From: Antedon bifida
Taxonomy: Eukaryota; Echinodermata; Crinoidea; Comatulida; Antedonidae
DNA length: 64,000 nt
Direction: 5' to 3'
NCBI GenBank assembly: GCA_963402885.1
Contig: OY727093.1
Location: 930,001-994,000, forward strand
Shown: piece after piece, positions 9,230 to 23,044 of the stretch
Position numbering within the stretch: the first letter of the stretch is position 1
Layout of the letters: each line of letters begins with the position of its first letter
Translations under genes and position numbers: made by a program
The notes under the pieces: model-generated
Told to the model about the DNA's origin: nothing
What the model saw: the letters and a program-made list of their open reading frames with translations, nothing else
Databases searched by the model: none

Positions 9230-12200
9230 ACAGTAAATAAACAGCCCATGATTTCTTACATAGAAATATAGTAAGATCAAAAACGAAAGAAGTAAGTAAA
9301 GATCGTGTCTCTCCAATGAATTACCCAGCAAGACAGCCAGTCTATAAATGAGCGAGTGTAATCATAAATGTGTAGACAAAAATATTCACAAAATGCAGAT
9401 ATGTTTGATAAACCACATTTCTAATTCAGAAATATGAGCGAATTAAACGAATTGGCAATTATTGTAATATCTTGTACATGGGTTCGGCGTATGTCTTGCG
9501 TGACAGTGCTGCCCAAAACTAAACTCACACTTAACATAATTAGGCCGCCGTGATACAACACTTTTATATTTATAATATTGTATACAGTTAAATAAGAGTT
9601 GTGATTTGTAGACTGTTGACAAACGTGTTCCAACCCTTGAAAACTCATTTTAACGATTATATTTTTGTCATCATTCACATTATGATCAAATTATTTGTTT
9701 ATTACATTCAGGAAAGTGGAAAACGATCACGTAGACCTATACATGCTACAAACAAAAATTAGCTAGTTTTTCTTAGTCCAACCAATCCACCCACTAACCT
9801 GTAGGCCTACATATATTTCCAGTTCCTATACAGTCTACACCTCATTTGGGAGAACTTGTTGACCCCCCCCCTCCCCGGATGATCCCAGATTCTGTGACTG
9901 TATAATTATAAGATACTTACTCATGTGCTCGAACTTAAGTACCACCAGAACAGAATTGAGGTCCACCTAAAAAGCATACACACGCTGAACAGAAATAGTT
10001 TTTACTGTTTACTTTTAGCTAAAGCCACCGCCCACACCTTACTGTTTACTTTTAACTGAAGCCACCACCCACACCTTACAATCCCTAAAAGTCCTAAATA
10101 GTTGAACCTATAAGCACATCGTAGTGAATAAAAGGTATGACGTAAAATGAGTATTTCTTGTTAACAATTCAATCAATGTCCTCGAATCAGGAACGCATCA
10201 TTCAATTATTCATTTACGAGAGTTAATGACAGAATTCTAGCAAGTCCTTCATTCACAATTCAATGTACTGATTACTACTCATTACCACTATTCTGCATTA
10301 ATGCAATTTAATCCATAATTAATAACGTTGCTGTTCCAAATCTGTTCGTGTTTTTTTTATGTACAATAATTGAGGCAAAACAAAACCGGTTTGTTTGTCG
10401 TTCGAATTAACAAAAGCTATGTAACCTTCAAAAATAATAAAAGTGAGAGGAATATGAATTACAATATGGAATGAAAATTCTATATTATTCATCTTTGTTT
10501 GATGAATGAAAACAAATTATATTCCAACAGTTTGCTTTATATCGTGATAGAGGACTATACAAGTGTGTGGGGTTTGAGGCTGTGTTGCACTCATCCTGCC
10601 GGTTATAATGTGGTCAACACAGCAGAATAAATTGTCTCCGGTATAATTGTATAAATACAGAAGTCGCTACTTTTAGTACAATTGCTGTTTCAAATACTAT
10701 GATTTTAAATTAGATTTTAAACCTGGCAATGCTCCATGATTGATAAAAGAGGAAAATGAACCAACTTTTAGCATTTTTTAAAACATCACGAGATATTTAT
10801 TTCCAGCTAACTTGATTCAATGCCAATGGTTTACTTAGAAGTAATACTAAAAAGCATCCTCATTACACCGATAATAATGGTGCCAGCATTTAGTGCGCGC
10901 GCGCGCAAATTGTGCGCCTCTTTGAGCCGTGGTGAAACTGATTTAAGAACAAAGTATGAACATTCAAGATTTATGCTTTGAATTGGAGAATGGGGAAAAG
11001 GTGAATAAAAGCTATTTTTACGATTGATATTAACATTATAGATTGCTCTGAACTCATGGACAGGGGTAGTGTTGAAAAAGACGCATTAGTACAGCAATAT
11101 CGTGATTCGTACAAACATTGTGGTTTTAGCTTAATCCCATGAGAAAGAAATATTACTAATTATTGCGGGAAAACATCATCATCATAACACTCACACTCTA
11201 TCAAATGATATATATTGCAGCAACGTCATATAGTCACTCCACGTTAAATTGATTTCTGTGGCTGTGGTACTCTTACCTTACTGTGTAATGTAAATATTTA
11301 TACTAATTTACTATACGTAAACGAGTATGTCGACAGATGTGGACATTTGAATACCTGCATTTTCACAAATGTTGTATTGGTAAAACTGCATGTATACATC
11401 CAATTTATTAGCACAACCATACTGATTAATAATTCGATTTCAACATTTTGACTAATACAATAAATGATATTCTTAGAAATACATTATGAAAACTTACCAT
11501 AGGCCTATGTTACGATGTGAATAGCATTTTGATAAACAATGAACTGAAAATATACCTCTTTACCACATGATCCATCCTAAACTATTAGGGTTGTCACTGC
11601 TTTCGCCACTTTCGTCTTTTGTCATCGAATACATATGCCGCACAACCACCAAGCGTGAAAACAAATTGGATATAAACACCACAACTTCAAACTTTCACTA
11701 TCTGGAAAAAAAAAAATCCAAACGACTGGCATATTGCGTGTGTGGGCCATTAACGCTTCTATCTGTACAGAATTATTACTCTTTCGTTAATGTTTTTGCC
11801 GCCAAATGAAGCTGTCGTCTGCTGATTAAACTCCACAGAAACAGTTGTTCCTTTTCTTGCGGCGAGCCACGGTGAAAGTCCACGCATCAATGCGTTCTTA
11901 CGCGTGTAATATATCGCGCGTGCTCAGCGCATATTTTTCACGGTTGGATGATTGACACAGCACAGGTAACACGCATTGTTAGCATAGGCTTACGTTAAAT
12001 TGTAAGCTGTAGAATCTCGTAAAAAGTTACTGGGACTATACCACTACGAAAACAGGTTGACCTTTTTTGTAATGAACTGACTTGGATGCAGGCGACAGTT
12101 TTCTTTCAAGGTCCCTTACAGCTAAAATAAACGTGACAAAATTAACGAAAGAAACAAGTTTTTCGATCTCTGCTTCGTGTAAACCCCTAAATGATGACAC

Positions 12201-12950
12201 AGAAAACATAATAAAGAAGCAAATAGGTCTAAATTGATTATATTTTTTTGGTTGTTTTATGTCTTATATCTAATCATCTCTCAGAAATTGCATTGAAATC
12301 TTTTAAACAAATGCATGGTGACAGCCAACAAATAAAATAGGCCGTGCAATAATATATTGAATATAACTAGTACTTACAGGAATACCGCAAACGTATTAAT
12401 GAGTTTTCCGTCGTCAATAGCGCAAACATTTTTTCGCACAATATGTATCCAAATCATTAGCCATTTCTATATTCATTACGTATAGTATACAGTAGCAGGG
12501 CTATGACCTGTCTGTCCTGATATCTGGCCATTGCGCCAATATCCGTGCTATTCCATTAAACTTTGGCTTACGTCACATAGAAACATCCCATCACATCGTT
12601 GAGTGTATGCTGCCGCTTGCCAACTTCGTACACGGTTCATGTGAGGTAACGCGGTACTAACTGCACATTGTGGCGCGAACGTATTTTACCGACTTAGCGT
12701 AAATCATTTGTGTGATATAAATTTTAGGTAAAATATGAAGACATTACTAGCTTTGAATCGAAGCAAACAGAAGACAGAAATGAAACGATTAACTTTCTCA
12801 GTAGGAAATTGAGGATTGTGATAAATGAGTCTAAAAACGGCGACCTTGAACGGGCTAGTAAGACTGTCTGTGAACATGCAGACCAGTGCGAACTTTATTG
12901 CATAAAAGTGCTGTCATGCTTTGAGTAGTACAACATCGCCCTATATTGAT
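9230..12950. other. Intergenic, no gene recognised
   Basis: Short frames only; the longest (80 codons at 11567-11809, + strand) has no motif. A local duplication about 52 bp apart containing CACACCTTAC lies at 10010-10090. A (CG)-rich run at 10893-10907 could adopt Z-DNA. G+C rises around 11870-11950. Confidence 0.4.
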
Positions 12951-12954
12951 GTCG

Positions 12955-13101
12955 TTCAAAGCTAGAACGGTGCAACGCAAGTAATTCGACCAATCATCAT
13001 GACGCGCGCGAAGGATCGTCCGAACTGTCGCTTGTGATTGGTAAAATTATTTGCGGCGAACTTGCATCTTTGCGTCCTGATAATAGTGGGAACCAATCTT
13101 A
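12955..13101. mobile_element. MITE family A copy
   Basis: It contains GCAACGCAAG, TTCGACCAATCATC, the central CGAACTGTCGCTTGTGATTG and the terminal GTGGGAACCAA. The left terminus is eroded. Confidence 0.65.
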
Positions 13102-13696
13102 ATACCTACTCCTTTTAATGCATCATCGTTTTCCAAATTATTATACGGTACCAACAAATACAAATATTTATCATTAAAACATCCCAAAAAAAAAACCAAA
13201 AGGAAGTTGCAGAAAGAACTTGTTGTGGTCAGAAGAACCTAATAACGTTTAGTATTTGTCTGTACGTTAATAAAGTGGACTCGAACCCTAAAAATAGCTA
13301 TTAGTACAATATCAAGACAATTATTAATATGTGCAGGCGTCATCGTCGAATAAAAGAACATTCTGGTGAATGGGTGTAACTGTTTAATACTAGTTCAAGT
13401 TCGCACTTGTCGCATAAAAATGAATTAGGAGCCATATTTATTATTAAATTAAACTGTTGTATTAACTACTTCCTTTCGAAAATTTTGATCCCCGGATTGA
13501 GCGTAGCAAGTGGGAAAACCCACGTGACGTGTTGACGTCATACCTGGGAACGGTCTTCCGCGTCTGCTTGCACTTAAAAGGTCATATCAATTTTTGTAAG
13601 GGAAGACTTTACAATGTATTTATTTAAATTAGAAAATATTTCAATTAGACATATTTAAAACTTATGTCAGTTTGTTTCTTTCTGTTTTGTCTCTTT

Positions 13697-13797
13697 AAGC
13701 CAATAACAAGCGACAGTTCAAATAATCCATCTCTTGTGATTGGTCAAATAATTAGGTGCTTACGTCCTTGCGTTGCGTCTCTAGTGGGAACCAAGCA
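13697..13797. mobile_element. MITE family A, left-truncated copy
   Basis: It retains AAGCCAATAACAAGCGACAG, CTTGTGATTGGTCAAATAAT, ACGTCCTTGCGTTGCGTC and the terminal AGTGGGAACCAAGC. The left third is missing. Confidence 0.65.
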
Positions 13798-13799
13798 AT

Positions 13800-15415
13800 A
13801 TAGATGTCAATGCGTTTTCGTGTTGATACGTATAACCGTTTACGTGATAACGCTGTCAGTACCACAGTACTGATTTTATATTTTATGATCTGTTATACAT
13901 ACTTTGATGTCAATTATTGGACTAATTCAGCTTAATTGAATTTTATCGAATCACGGATATAATATTTTATACAAAAATCACATTTAACAGAAATCTTAAA
14001 ATGATTCACTTTTATTGCCAGAAAGAGTAACATAACGTAGTGTAGGGAATTCCTGTATGAAAAATTACAAATTAATTGTAAGAATTGTTGAGGAATGTTT
14101 AAAATGAATGTTGTTGCCAAAATGTGTGAGCTGCAGCATATAAAAACAAAGATTGCTGACAGTGAATGAATGAAGCAATCTGAATGACTCATCGTGAGCA
14201 GCATCAGCACTAACACTAGTTGTAATTAGCATGATCGCTGCAGAGATGTTTTTAACGATTGCCTCGTTGTCCCAGCTTACTACATATACAGCAGGTCTTT
14301 GTTTTAACGTGTTCCAAGTAAACATTGCATTTTACTCAATCTTCTGCTCTCAACAAATCGATATCTCAAGATATGAAATTTCGCTTTGATTCGGATTTAG
14401 CGAAGGGTTGGTGTAAGTTGACACACGGCCCTCAAGCAGTCTTGATGGCAAACTACGATGCTTAATCTTTTAATGAATTAAAATATGTCGAGGAATTAAT
14501 TATTTCACCGTTTCTCATCAACAGACTCTACTTAATTTGTACTTGGGTTTCGTTATTTTAATAATAATATGCATCAATCTATTTCAGCATAATTTATTAA
14601 TTTGAGATAAAACATCTTCTCATTCACAGTCAGTAAAACATAGAGAGACATGATCATTGTAACCATAATAATTATAATTTTTTAAACACAAAATGCATGG
14701 AATTCATTGATAATATCGATATCAATAAACATGATAGCAGCATGCCTTGTAATACTAATTATTTAACTGTAGGCTCACATTTGAACGCACACACGTAAAA
14801 TGCACGATAATTGTACGTAAACGTCCGATGTTGCGCATTGTGATAACATAACGCACCACGCGCACGCACACGAATACATAGAATGACGATAATATTTGTA
14901 CGCATACAATATTTCTTGCATGAAACTATAATATCATGACGTGTTTTATTTTTGCAATATCGCATGAATTATGCAGATAATTTTATACCATATATTGGGC
15001 TTTTATCTGTCTACAGGGATTACAGGAATTATGGAAAAGCCGTTACGTTCTTGTTTTCCATGGTCCACTGCGCACGAGCTTCATCCGACGAGGTAGTGTT
15101 GTAGTTGATGATGGATGACGTAATTAAGTCGATAAAGATATGGATTAACGTTAGCACTACTCGTAGCTTATTTTGTATTTTGTACACACAGTTACTGAAG
15201 TCTAACGTTAGCATGTGTAATAATGCTGAATACGTAAACATGTATTTATATTATTCAAATTTACTAAATTCCACAGAGTTCCGATTAGAAGTAACAAAAT
15301 AATTTATACCATTCCGATTTTTTTCCAGATATATAAATTGATATAACCATTTCATTCAAACCACTTCAACTCTGTAAATACTTTTGTACGGAATTTTCGA
15401 ATTAAATAAATAGTG
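13800..15415. other. Intergenic, no gene recognised
   Basis: An 86-codon - strand ATG frame (14065-14325) has no recognisable domain and is not called. No repeat array was seen. Confidence 0.4.
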
Positions 15416-15868
15416 GAAATGCCAATTTAAGCTTCCATTCACATTAAAGCAACGAAATGCCACTTTAAGCTTCCATTCACATTAAAGCAACGAAATGCCA
15501 CTTTAAGATTCCATTCACATTAAAGCAACGAAATCTGTAAATAGTGGAAATGCCACTTTAAGCTTCCATTCACATTAAAGCAACGAAATCTGTAAATAGT
15601 GGAAATGCCACTTTAAGATTCCATTCATATTAAAGCAACGAAATGCCACTTTAAGCTTCCATTCACATTAAAGCAACGAAATGCCACTTTAAGATTCCAT
15701 TCATATTAGAGCAACGAAATGCCACTTTAAGATTCCATTCATATTAAAGCAACGAAATGCCACTTTAAGATTCCATTCACATTAAAGCAACGAAATCTGT
15801 AAATAGTAAATAGTGAAAATGCCACTTTAAGCTTCCATTCACATTAAAGCAACGAAATCTGTAAATCG
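15416..15868. repeat. Tandem minisatellite, 38-bp unit with optional 17-bp module
   Basis: About eleven units of a 38-bp repeat (GCCACTTTAAGCTTCCATTC then ACATTAAAGCAACGAAAT). Several units carry an extra CTGTAAATAGTGGAAAT module between repeats, so the array is a mosaic of about 38- and 55-bp periods. Units differ at fixed sites (AAGCTTCC/AAGATTCC, CACATT/CATATT). Confidence 0.9.
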
Positions 15869-16131
15869 AATTGGTTTCATGTGTCATGATGAACATCAGT
15901 GATTTATATTCATCAAAATGGCTGTTGTTCAGCAGTGAATACGTATCGCTGTCATTATTATTATCAGCATTATCTTGTTATCAATGATTATTATCTATTC
16001 ACTATCAATTTGACGTTGATACTCGTAATTTACGGTAGTCGAAATGAGGTATGGATAAATACAATTTTAGGCCTATACTTGTATTATGCTATATACATTC
16101 TACAAACAGTGTTTTATGATGAAACATGTAC

Positions 16132-16357
16132 AAAGCTTAGACTTTATATATAGAAATTCAAAGAAATATTTGATCGAATCAGAATTAAATGCACATGAAA
16201 GCTGGTTTGTTTACACAATTGCTCAAAAGCGGTGTTTTATGTGGAAATATTTCAAATTTATACAAAGCTGAGTCTTTATAAATTATACAAGAAATATTTG
16301 ATCGAATCAGAATAAATGCACAAAAGTTGGTTTGTTTAAACAATGGCTCACAAAGAT
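16132..16357. repeat. Diverged direct duplication of about 110 bp
   Basis: Two copies share AAGAAATATTTGATCGAATC, AGAATAAATGCAC or a close variant, and GGTTTGTTTA. The copies start near 16132 and 16264 and differ by small indels. Confidence 0.6.
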
Positions 16358-16884
16358 TGAAAGTTAAATACAAAGCGACAAGAACTACTCGAGTATAACA
16401 ATGGCCAAAGATAAACAAAGATAAACAGGAGAACTTATTCGAGTGTAGTTGTCTCAGAAACAAACATAAAGTACTATTATTGCTGACTGAACATATAAAA
16501 GAGTATTATATTACAATTATTCGTGTTTTATATGCAAAGTCTCTAATATTTGATTTTGTCGAAGTAACAGATTATACAGATAGAGTATGTTTACTTTACA
16601 CAGTCCCTTGAAAACACCGGTCCTTAAAAAAGTTACTGACACAATGTGTCCATTTATTACTTCCACAGGAGACAAGAGAGAGAACAAAATAATTGAAAAT
16701 GTTTGCATGAAAAAAAAAATATCAACAAGAAAGAAAAGGCAAAACAATAGAAAGTGAAAAGGGCAAAAGTCCCGGAACTGCCGCAAAAATACAGCAATAA
16801 AAATCTATTGATATTCTAAAAACCTTATACTTAATTTAGAAAAAACAACATCATTGGGTGGTAAATTGAAGAAATTATATTGTT

Positions 16885-17640
16885 CAGCTTAACCAGTACC
16901 ATGTCATAGGCCTACTCATGATGTTGATTAGTCTGACCAATACTATGTCAACATAATGTTGACCAACATGACCAGTATCATGTCATAGGCCTACTCATGA
17001 TGTTGATTAGTCTGACCAATAGTATGTCAACATGATGTTGACCAACATGACCAGTATCATGTCATAGGCCTACTCATGATGTTGATTAGTCTGACCAATA
17101 CTATGTCAACATAATGTTGACCAACATGACCAGTACCATGTCATAGGCCTACTCATGATGTTGATTAGTCTGACCAATACTATGTCAACATGATGTTGAC
17201 CAACATGACCAGTATCATGTCATAGGCCTACTCATGATGTTGATTAGTCTGACCAATAGTATGTCAACATGATGTTGACCAACATGACCAGTATCATGCC
17301 ATAGGCCTACTCATGATGTTGATTAGTCTGACCAATACAGTGTCAACATGATGTTGACCAACATGACCAGTACCATGTCATAGGCCTACTCATGTTTGAT
17401 TAGCTTGACCAGTATCATGTCATAGGCCTACCCATGATGTTGATTAGCCTGACCAATACTATGTCAACATAATGTTGACTACCCTGACCAGTACTATGGC
17501 ATAGGCCTACTCATGATGTTGACCAACATGACCAGTACTATGTCATAGGCCTACTCATGATGTTGATTAGCCTGACCAGTACTATGCCATAGGCCTACTC
17601 ATGATGTTGATTAGCCTGACCAGTAGGCCTACTATGTCAT
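16885..17640. repeat. Tandem satellite, 79-bp unit containing TAGGCCTA
   Basis: About nine units with a 79-bp period (for example positions 16971 and 17050 start the same word). Each carries CATGTCATAGGCCTACTCAT and GATGTTGATTAGTCTGACCA. Towards the right end units are shortened and scrambled. Within a unit, TGACCA-x-ATGTCA words occur twice, so the unit itself came from an older shorter repeat. Confidence 0.9.
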
Positions 17641-17644
17641 ACTC

Positions 17645-18125
17645 GTTTACATACTTCGTGCAACTTTTGTCATGTGATGACATCAGCATTCGCATTTTCC
17701 CAAGTGATTGGTGATATTTGAGTGTAGCATTAATGCGAGCATATTATGCCTTAATCACATACGAATCACTCATACACATTATAATTAAGATTATTCAAAT
17801 TTATAAAAATTATAATATTACTAATACAAACACTAATTATAATAATAGAACAAATAATAAATAATTGAATAAACATACCAAAATAACACAATTATGTGCC
17901 TAAATAATAAAATAATAATTCGTTAAAAACTATAATAAATTAATACTAATGATATGATAATTTCATATTTATGAATGAAAACATGCTAATTGTAGGCCTA
18001 ATTATAATATCATCATCACCATATACTATCAAATTAATTTCAAGTATAAATTACGTAACAAAATAATAAAACTTAAATATTTAAAGCAATTTAAATTAAA
18101 GATACTTCGATTTACCTTTGAGAGG
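17645..18125. other. Very AT-rich spacer
   Basis: Runs of AATAATAAA-like sequence between two repeats. No gene seen. Confidence 0.4.
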
Positions 18126-18129
18126 CAGC

Positions 18130-18322
18130 TAGTATTGTAGAACATTGCAACAAGACCGCGCGTTAGGAACCAACATCCTCAGATTTTATCCTCATAGCCT
18201 TCATCGTGCCTCCGTGCAAAAACTAGACAGCTAGTATTGTAGAACATTGTAACAAGCCCCGTTAGGAACCAACATCCTCAGATGTTATCCTCATAGCCTT
18301 CATCGTGCCTCCGTGCAAAAAC
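18130..18322. repeat. Direct tandem duplication of about 105 bp
   Basis: Two copies share CAGCTAGTATTGTAGAACAT, TTAGGAACCAACATCCTCAG and CATCGTGCCTCCGTGCAAAA. On the - strand the left copy ends in CTCAAAG/GTAAATC, which would be an acceptable splice donor, so a duplicated 5' non-coding exon is possible but unproved. Confidence 0.75.
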
Positions 18323-18329
18323 GGATTCG

Positions 18330-21300
18330 AATAAACTCACAAATATTAGCAGGAAACGTCCATTATTTGTTTAGGGATGTAAATCATTTAATTCTTGATC
18401 TTATGTTTATGAAGAATATCAAATTATATATCAGAAAGGAGTGATTACTTGCCAAAAACTAATTCATTTGCAGTAAAAGGTGTTACAAATTACAAATTAT
18501 CAATTCAGGAAAACTTCGACCACACGAACTTGTCACCACGACGAGTTGGTGATCAATTGTAAAAATTACGATGAAAGTGATTATTATTTAATATATTGTG
18601 CATCGACACAGAAGGTTAAATAATTTGAAAATTATCTTCACTCACTTAAGCAGTCTTAATTGAATTTTGTGCGATCGGATTTTTATTATGTGAATCTGCC
18701 CGAAACAGGTCTAATCTTTAAGAAATACACATGTATACAATGAAAGATATTGCAAGAAATTTTCAAAGATAATAAATAATTGTCCATGTATTGTATTAGT
18801 ATGCAAAGACTTAAATGGAAATGTTTTTTCACTTAAAATGAACAATAGGCCCCTGGATGGAAGAACTTTACTTCAAAAGTTGGGAGTTGTGAAAGGTGAA
18901 AAGTTGAAACAATATAAAGTAAATTGTGCTTGAGTAGGTCTAACCGCGTAGTATTTATTATCATGCATCCGATGTCTATGCGTACTCTATGTCTAATGTA
19001 AGTTTTTCGTGACCAAAAACCAATAATTACTGTCATACAATCAGTTCTGATTTGAATACATAATGGTACGGTAGTTTTACAAGCAAGGCGCCATGATTGA
19101 TCTAGATAAGAAGCAGCCATTATACTTACACATACCAGGGAACCCACTTTTCATTTAGACTACTAAAATGCATTATAGTAAATTTTACATTTTTTATTTA
19201 ATCCCCGGAACGAGGCAAACAATTATTGAGTTTTACATATTATTCGCATTGACTAATTATAGTTAAATACCATCAACTATGGTAAACCATTCATTAGAGA
19301 CGTTAGCATTTATAGAAATTCACATATTTAACGGGAATTGTATTCAGCAACACAAAGGCAACGTTGCTTTATGAAACATTTAAAAAGGAATGCACCCTGG
19401 ATTCATCACGAAACTTTCATCCAATCGTCATCTTTCTATTTATAGACTCGACTCCGCCAGATTGGTGGATGTTGGAGAACATGACAGGGTATGTGGTACC
19501 GACTCGTGTAACTAAACTCGTATCCCCGTGAAATACTGGAGTTTTTAACCAAATCAGAGCTATACTCATCCTACGCTACAACTTGAAATGGTTAATAGCG
19601 AATTTGTTCCGGGACGGCAGAAAGAAATAGATGGTAATTTATGCAAAATATAATCTGCACATGCGTATAACTCCAGTAATCTCCGTTCCGTTCTTTATCA
19701 GAGATAAGAAGACATAAGAAGAAGAAGAGATATAAGAAGACATACTTTTCTATAAAATAGTCGGCTGGATAGAGGAATAGAAAGAAAAAAGTAACCAAGA
19801 TGTAATCAAATTCTCTATGCCTATCGATTTCTTTGCATGGCTCATATTATATAAAGTGCAAGTGTTCTTCGTTAGCGAACCTTCCCTCGTTAAATTATAA
19901 AGTTAATTGTAAACATTGTCAATTAATCCTCCTTGGTAAGTACAAAGGCATACAGATCAATACAGATTACCAATTGCTATCAAAATAAGGAATTAGCAAT
20001 TTACTTAGTAAATCAGGATCAACGATGCAAGGACATAACGTTGATTATTTAGATACATATTATGTTCCGTCAGGTAAAGACTCTATAAAGAGACCACATG
20101 AGGTCCAGAGATGTACACAACATGCATTAGAAGAAACTAAACTAAATAACCGGTGATGATGTCGTGTTCAAACGCTTCTCTGCTGCTGAAAACGTACGTT
20201 TCTAAATGATTTTCTCAAAACACAATGATTTACAAGACATTACAAGATATTTGAAGAAACACATTAAAAGCATACTGTATGTATGCAGTACATGATTATA
20301 AAATGTTGTACGATGTTGCTGTCATGTTTCATATCATTATCAAGAAGCTAAGTATATTCTCTCTGCATAAATAACACTTGATACTCTGCCATTAGAGTGA
20401 TGGTATCAAGTTACACTTAAGATTTCTGAGACGACTCATCATCCAGTCAGTGTATTCATCATTACATTATCTTCAAGATGCCACTCATAAATTCATAATA
20501 GAACACAACCTCAGACATAAGCTTTGATACCTTAACACTCAGAAACTTAAGTACATGCATATATTCCAAAATATAGTAATTGTAAGTTGGCATGGCGTAT
20601 CACTTAATAACACCACAGTTTGACACAGGAACTTAAGTGGCACTTGAGCCTCTGTTGATCTAACATTCATGGTTCCCGCATGCAAACAATTCTAAGAACA
20701 TGCACAAGACGTAAGGTAAAGAAGCACGTGCTGGTTATAATGATTATGATAATTATGATATGAGGGTGATAAGGAACGCAATGTAAAGAGAAGCAGATAG
20801 GGGTGATTTTGATGATGATTTTGATGATGATAATGATTGTGATGATGAATAGATGGATAAAAACGATGATAGACTAAAAGATGACGATGATTATAATAAT
20901 GATGAAGGTTATTTAATATTATTCAATAAAATTATAATTTTTTTCTAGAAAATTCTATATTTAATAATTTTAAATTGAAGATTTTTTTAAATAATTGGTG
21001 ATGACGATGACGATAAAATAACAGTAATTACTAACTGAAAACAAAAACTGATTGTTTTTTTTTCAAGCGCAATTGACTAATATCAAGTAATAAGCGTGAA
21101 ATCCACGTCCGTCCTAAAAGTAATTGAAATTTAAAAATTCATGAAAATGCGAAATACGCTGAGAGTTTGTAAGTTAACAACGATTTTGATTAATTATCGG
21201 ACGGTTCAAGAACACCGAGATATCGACCCGAATGTAAATTAGTCACAAAGTCCGATGGCAGACTTAATATATGATTGAATATATCCATGCATTAAACATG

Positions 21301-21954
21301 ATGCGTCGTCCAACAAGGGTGTATGTTGCGCGTATAATGTTTGTTAACTGTATATTTCATATAGCAGGGTTCATGACGTTGTTGAGGGGATAAATACATA
21401 CATGGTATTACAAGTACTGTACGTGTCGAGTCACAAACACACTCAATCATTTTGTAGAGTTTGGTCTTCTATTTATTCGTTTCGTTTATTTGTTTTGTCA
21501 GCATAATAACATACAATACAACATAGATATGAAAATGTTGAGATTCAAATAAGCTAAATTGACTCCAAATGACATTTGAAATAGGAAAAACCTGAACAAA
21601 AGTAAAGTAGAGCTTGAAAAGCTTGCTTCATAAGGCATTATATGCATAAATTGTATTAAATTTTGGTTTTTGTTATTGTTTACGGTTCCTTTTTCAAGAA
21701 AAAAATAACTGAATAAAGTCTGTGGGGGAATTTGCTTTGTATACATGACAGGTTCATATCAATGGTCAAAGGGAAGAGTCAAACCACCAAAATGCCATTT
21801 CATATATTTAGTGGTAACCATAAAGATTCATATAAAACTAAACTGTGTTATAATCATTGCTGGCAGCAGCAATTCTTTATTTCCTCAATGATAGCTGATT
21901 TAAGTCATACAAGACATATCATAAGTAATACAGCTATTCACACGACAGAGCTAT
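18330..21954. other. Intergenic, no gene recognised
   Basis: Only short random-looking frames. A GATGAT-rich microsatellite-like tract lies at about 20800-20900. Confidence 0.4.
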
Positions 21955-22140
21955 AATAAGTCATATTATTATATATAGCTATTCATTACGTCATATTACA
22001 TATAGCTATTCATACTTCAAATTATATAGCTATTCATACGTCATATTATATATAGCTATTCATACGTCATTTATAAATGCTATTCATACTTCATATTATA
22101 TAGCTATTCATACGTCATTATATAGCTATGTATACGTGAT
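21955..22140. repeat. Short tandem repeat, about 24-bp unit
   Basis: Imperfect repeats of TATATAGCTATTCATACGTCAT, about eight units with varying TA content. Confidence 0.8.
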
Positions 22141-22144
22141 TTAT

Positions 22145-22830
22145 ACTGCGTGATAATGACAATGAAGATGAGCAAATAAAAAACTAATAAAATGAAAAAC
22201 GATCGTTTTGGGGTAAAATGGAATCACAGATGGGCAATCAATTGATGGATTTAGTTGTTGTCGATAAGTAGTTTATGAACGTTTGGTGCTGATGAGTTAA
22301 ATATTTCAAAATATAGCGAATATTAACGATACAAGTGAATAGACCTATAACAATAGTTATAATAATGAAGGTATAATTGTTGTCGTTTAAAAAATGATTG
22401 AAATAGGAAGGACGGTGAATAAAGTGTGGCATTTTCAAAAGTATTACATTCCATAGAGTATTGCAAAATATTATCATTATATGGGATGTTATGGCTATAT
22501 ATGGGCATACTACAAAATGTACGATTACAACTAAAATATTATAATAATAATATTCATTGATGATGTAACCATGAGATGGGAACAAAATATATCAAATAAA
22601 AATGGAGAGAACATTGTGAACAAGCACCAAGTATGCAATTATAACAAGCAATTTAACAACATATGCCATTAAGTTATAATTATGAATATCTGCCTTTTGA
22701 CCGTATTAAACATTACAGTCATTATATTTGACCTCAAGCAGCAGATTGGCAAACGATGCTGCTAAATGATGCATACATAAAAGTAGTATCAACACGTTTT
22801 CATGCTTCTTTCTGGTTCGTTTTCTCTCGT
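22145..22830. other. Intergenic, no gene recognised
   Basis: Overlapping - strand frames (22238-22585) are AT-rich, hydrophobic by composition and without motif. Confidence 0.4.
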
Positions 22831-23044
22831 TTAAGCGTGGTTCCCACTAGAACGTAACGCGCAGCGACGTATCGACGCAAAGTGCTGTATTGCGTAATCA
22901 CAAGTGGGAACCGACGACGCAATAGTGCTGCAAATATCGTAGGTTTGATTTCACGCAGGTGGGGACAAACACAATGATTAGAAGGGCATTTTCTTACGTT
23001 GCGTAGATTGCGTTACGTTGCGTCGCTAGTGAGAACCAAGCTTA
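22831..23044. mobile_element. MITE family A, long variant
   Basis: It starts AAGCGTGGTTCCCACTAGAA and ends GTGAGAACCAAGCTTA. It is longer than the other copies (about 210 bp) and its interior is unlike theirs. It abuts the next copy directly. Confidence 0.7.

Noticed and set aside
14065..14325. 86-codon - strand ATG frame
   Set aside because: No homology-like motif, promoter or polyadenylation context; length is within chance for this window.
15416..15868. CRISPR-like regular repeats
   Set aside because: Spacers are absent or are the same 17-bp module, and the host is a eukaryote; this is an ordinary minisatellite.
22238..22585. 115-codon - strand frame with hydrophobic stretches
   Set aside because: Composition is that of AT-rich random sequence (Ile, Tyr, Asn, Phe rich), and it overlaps another frame with no motif.
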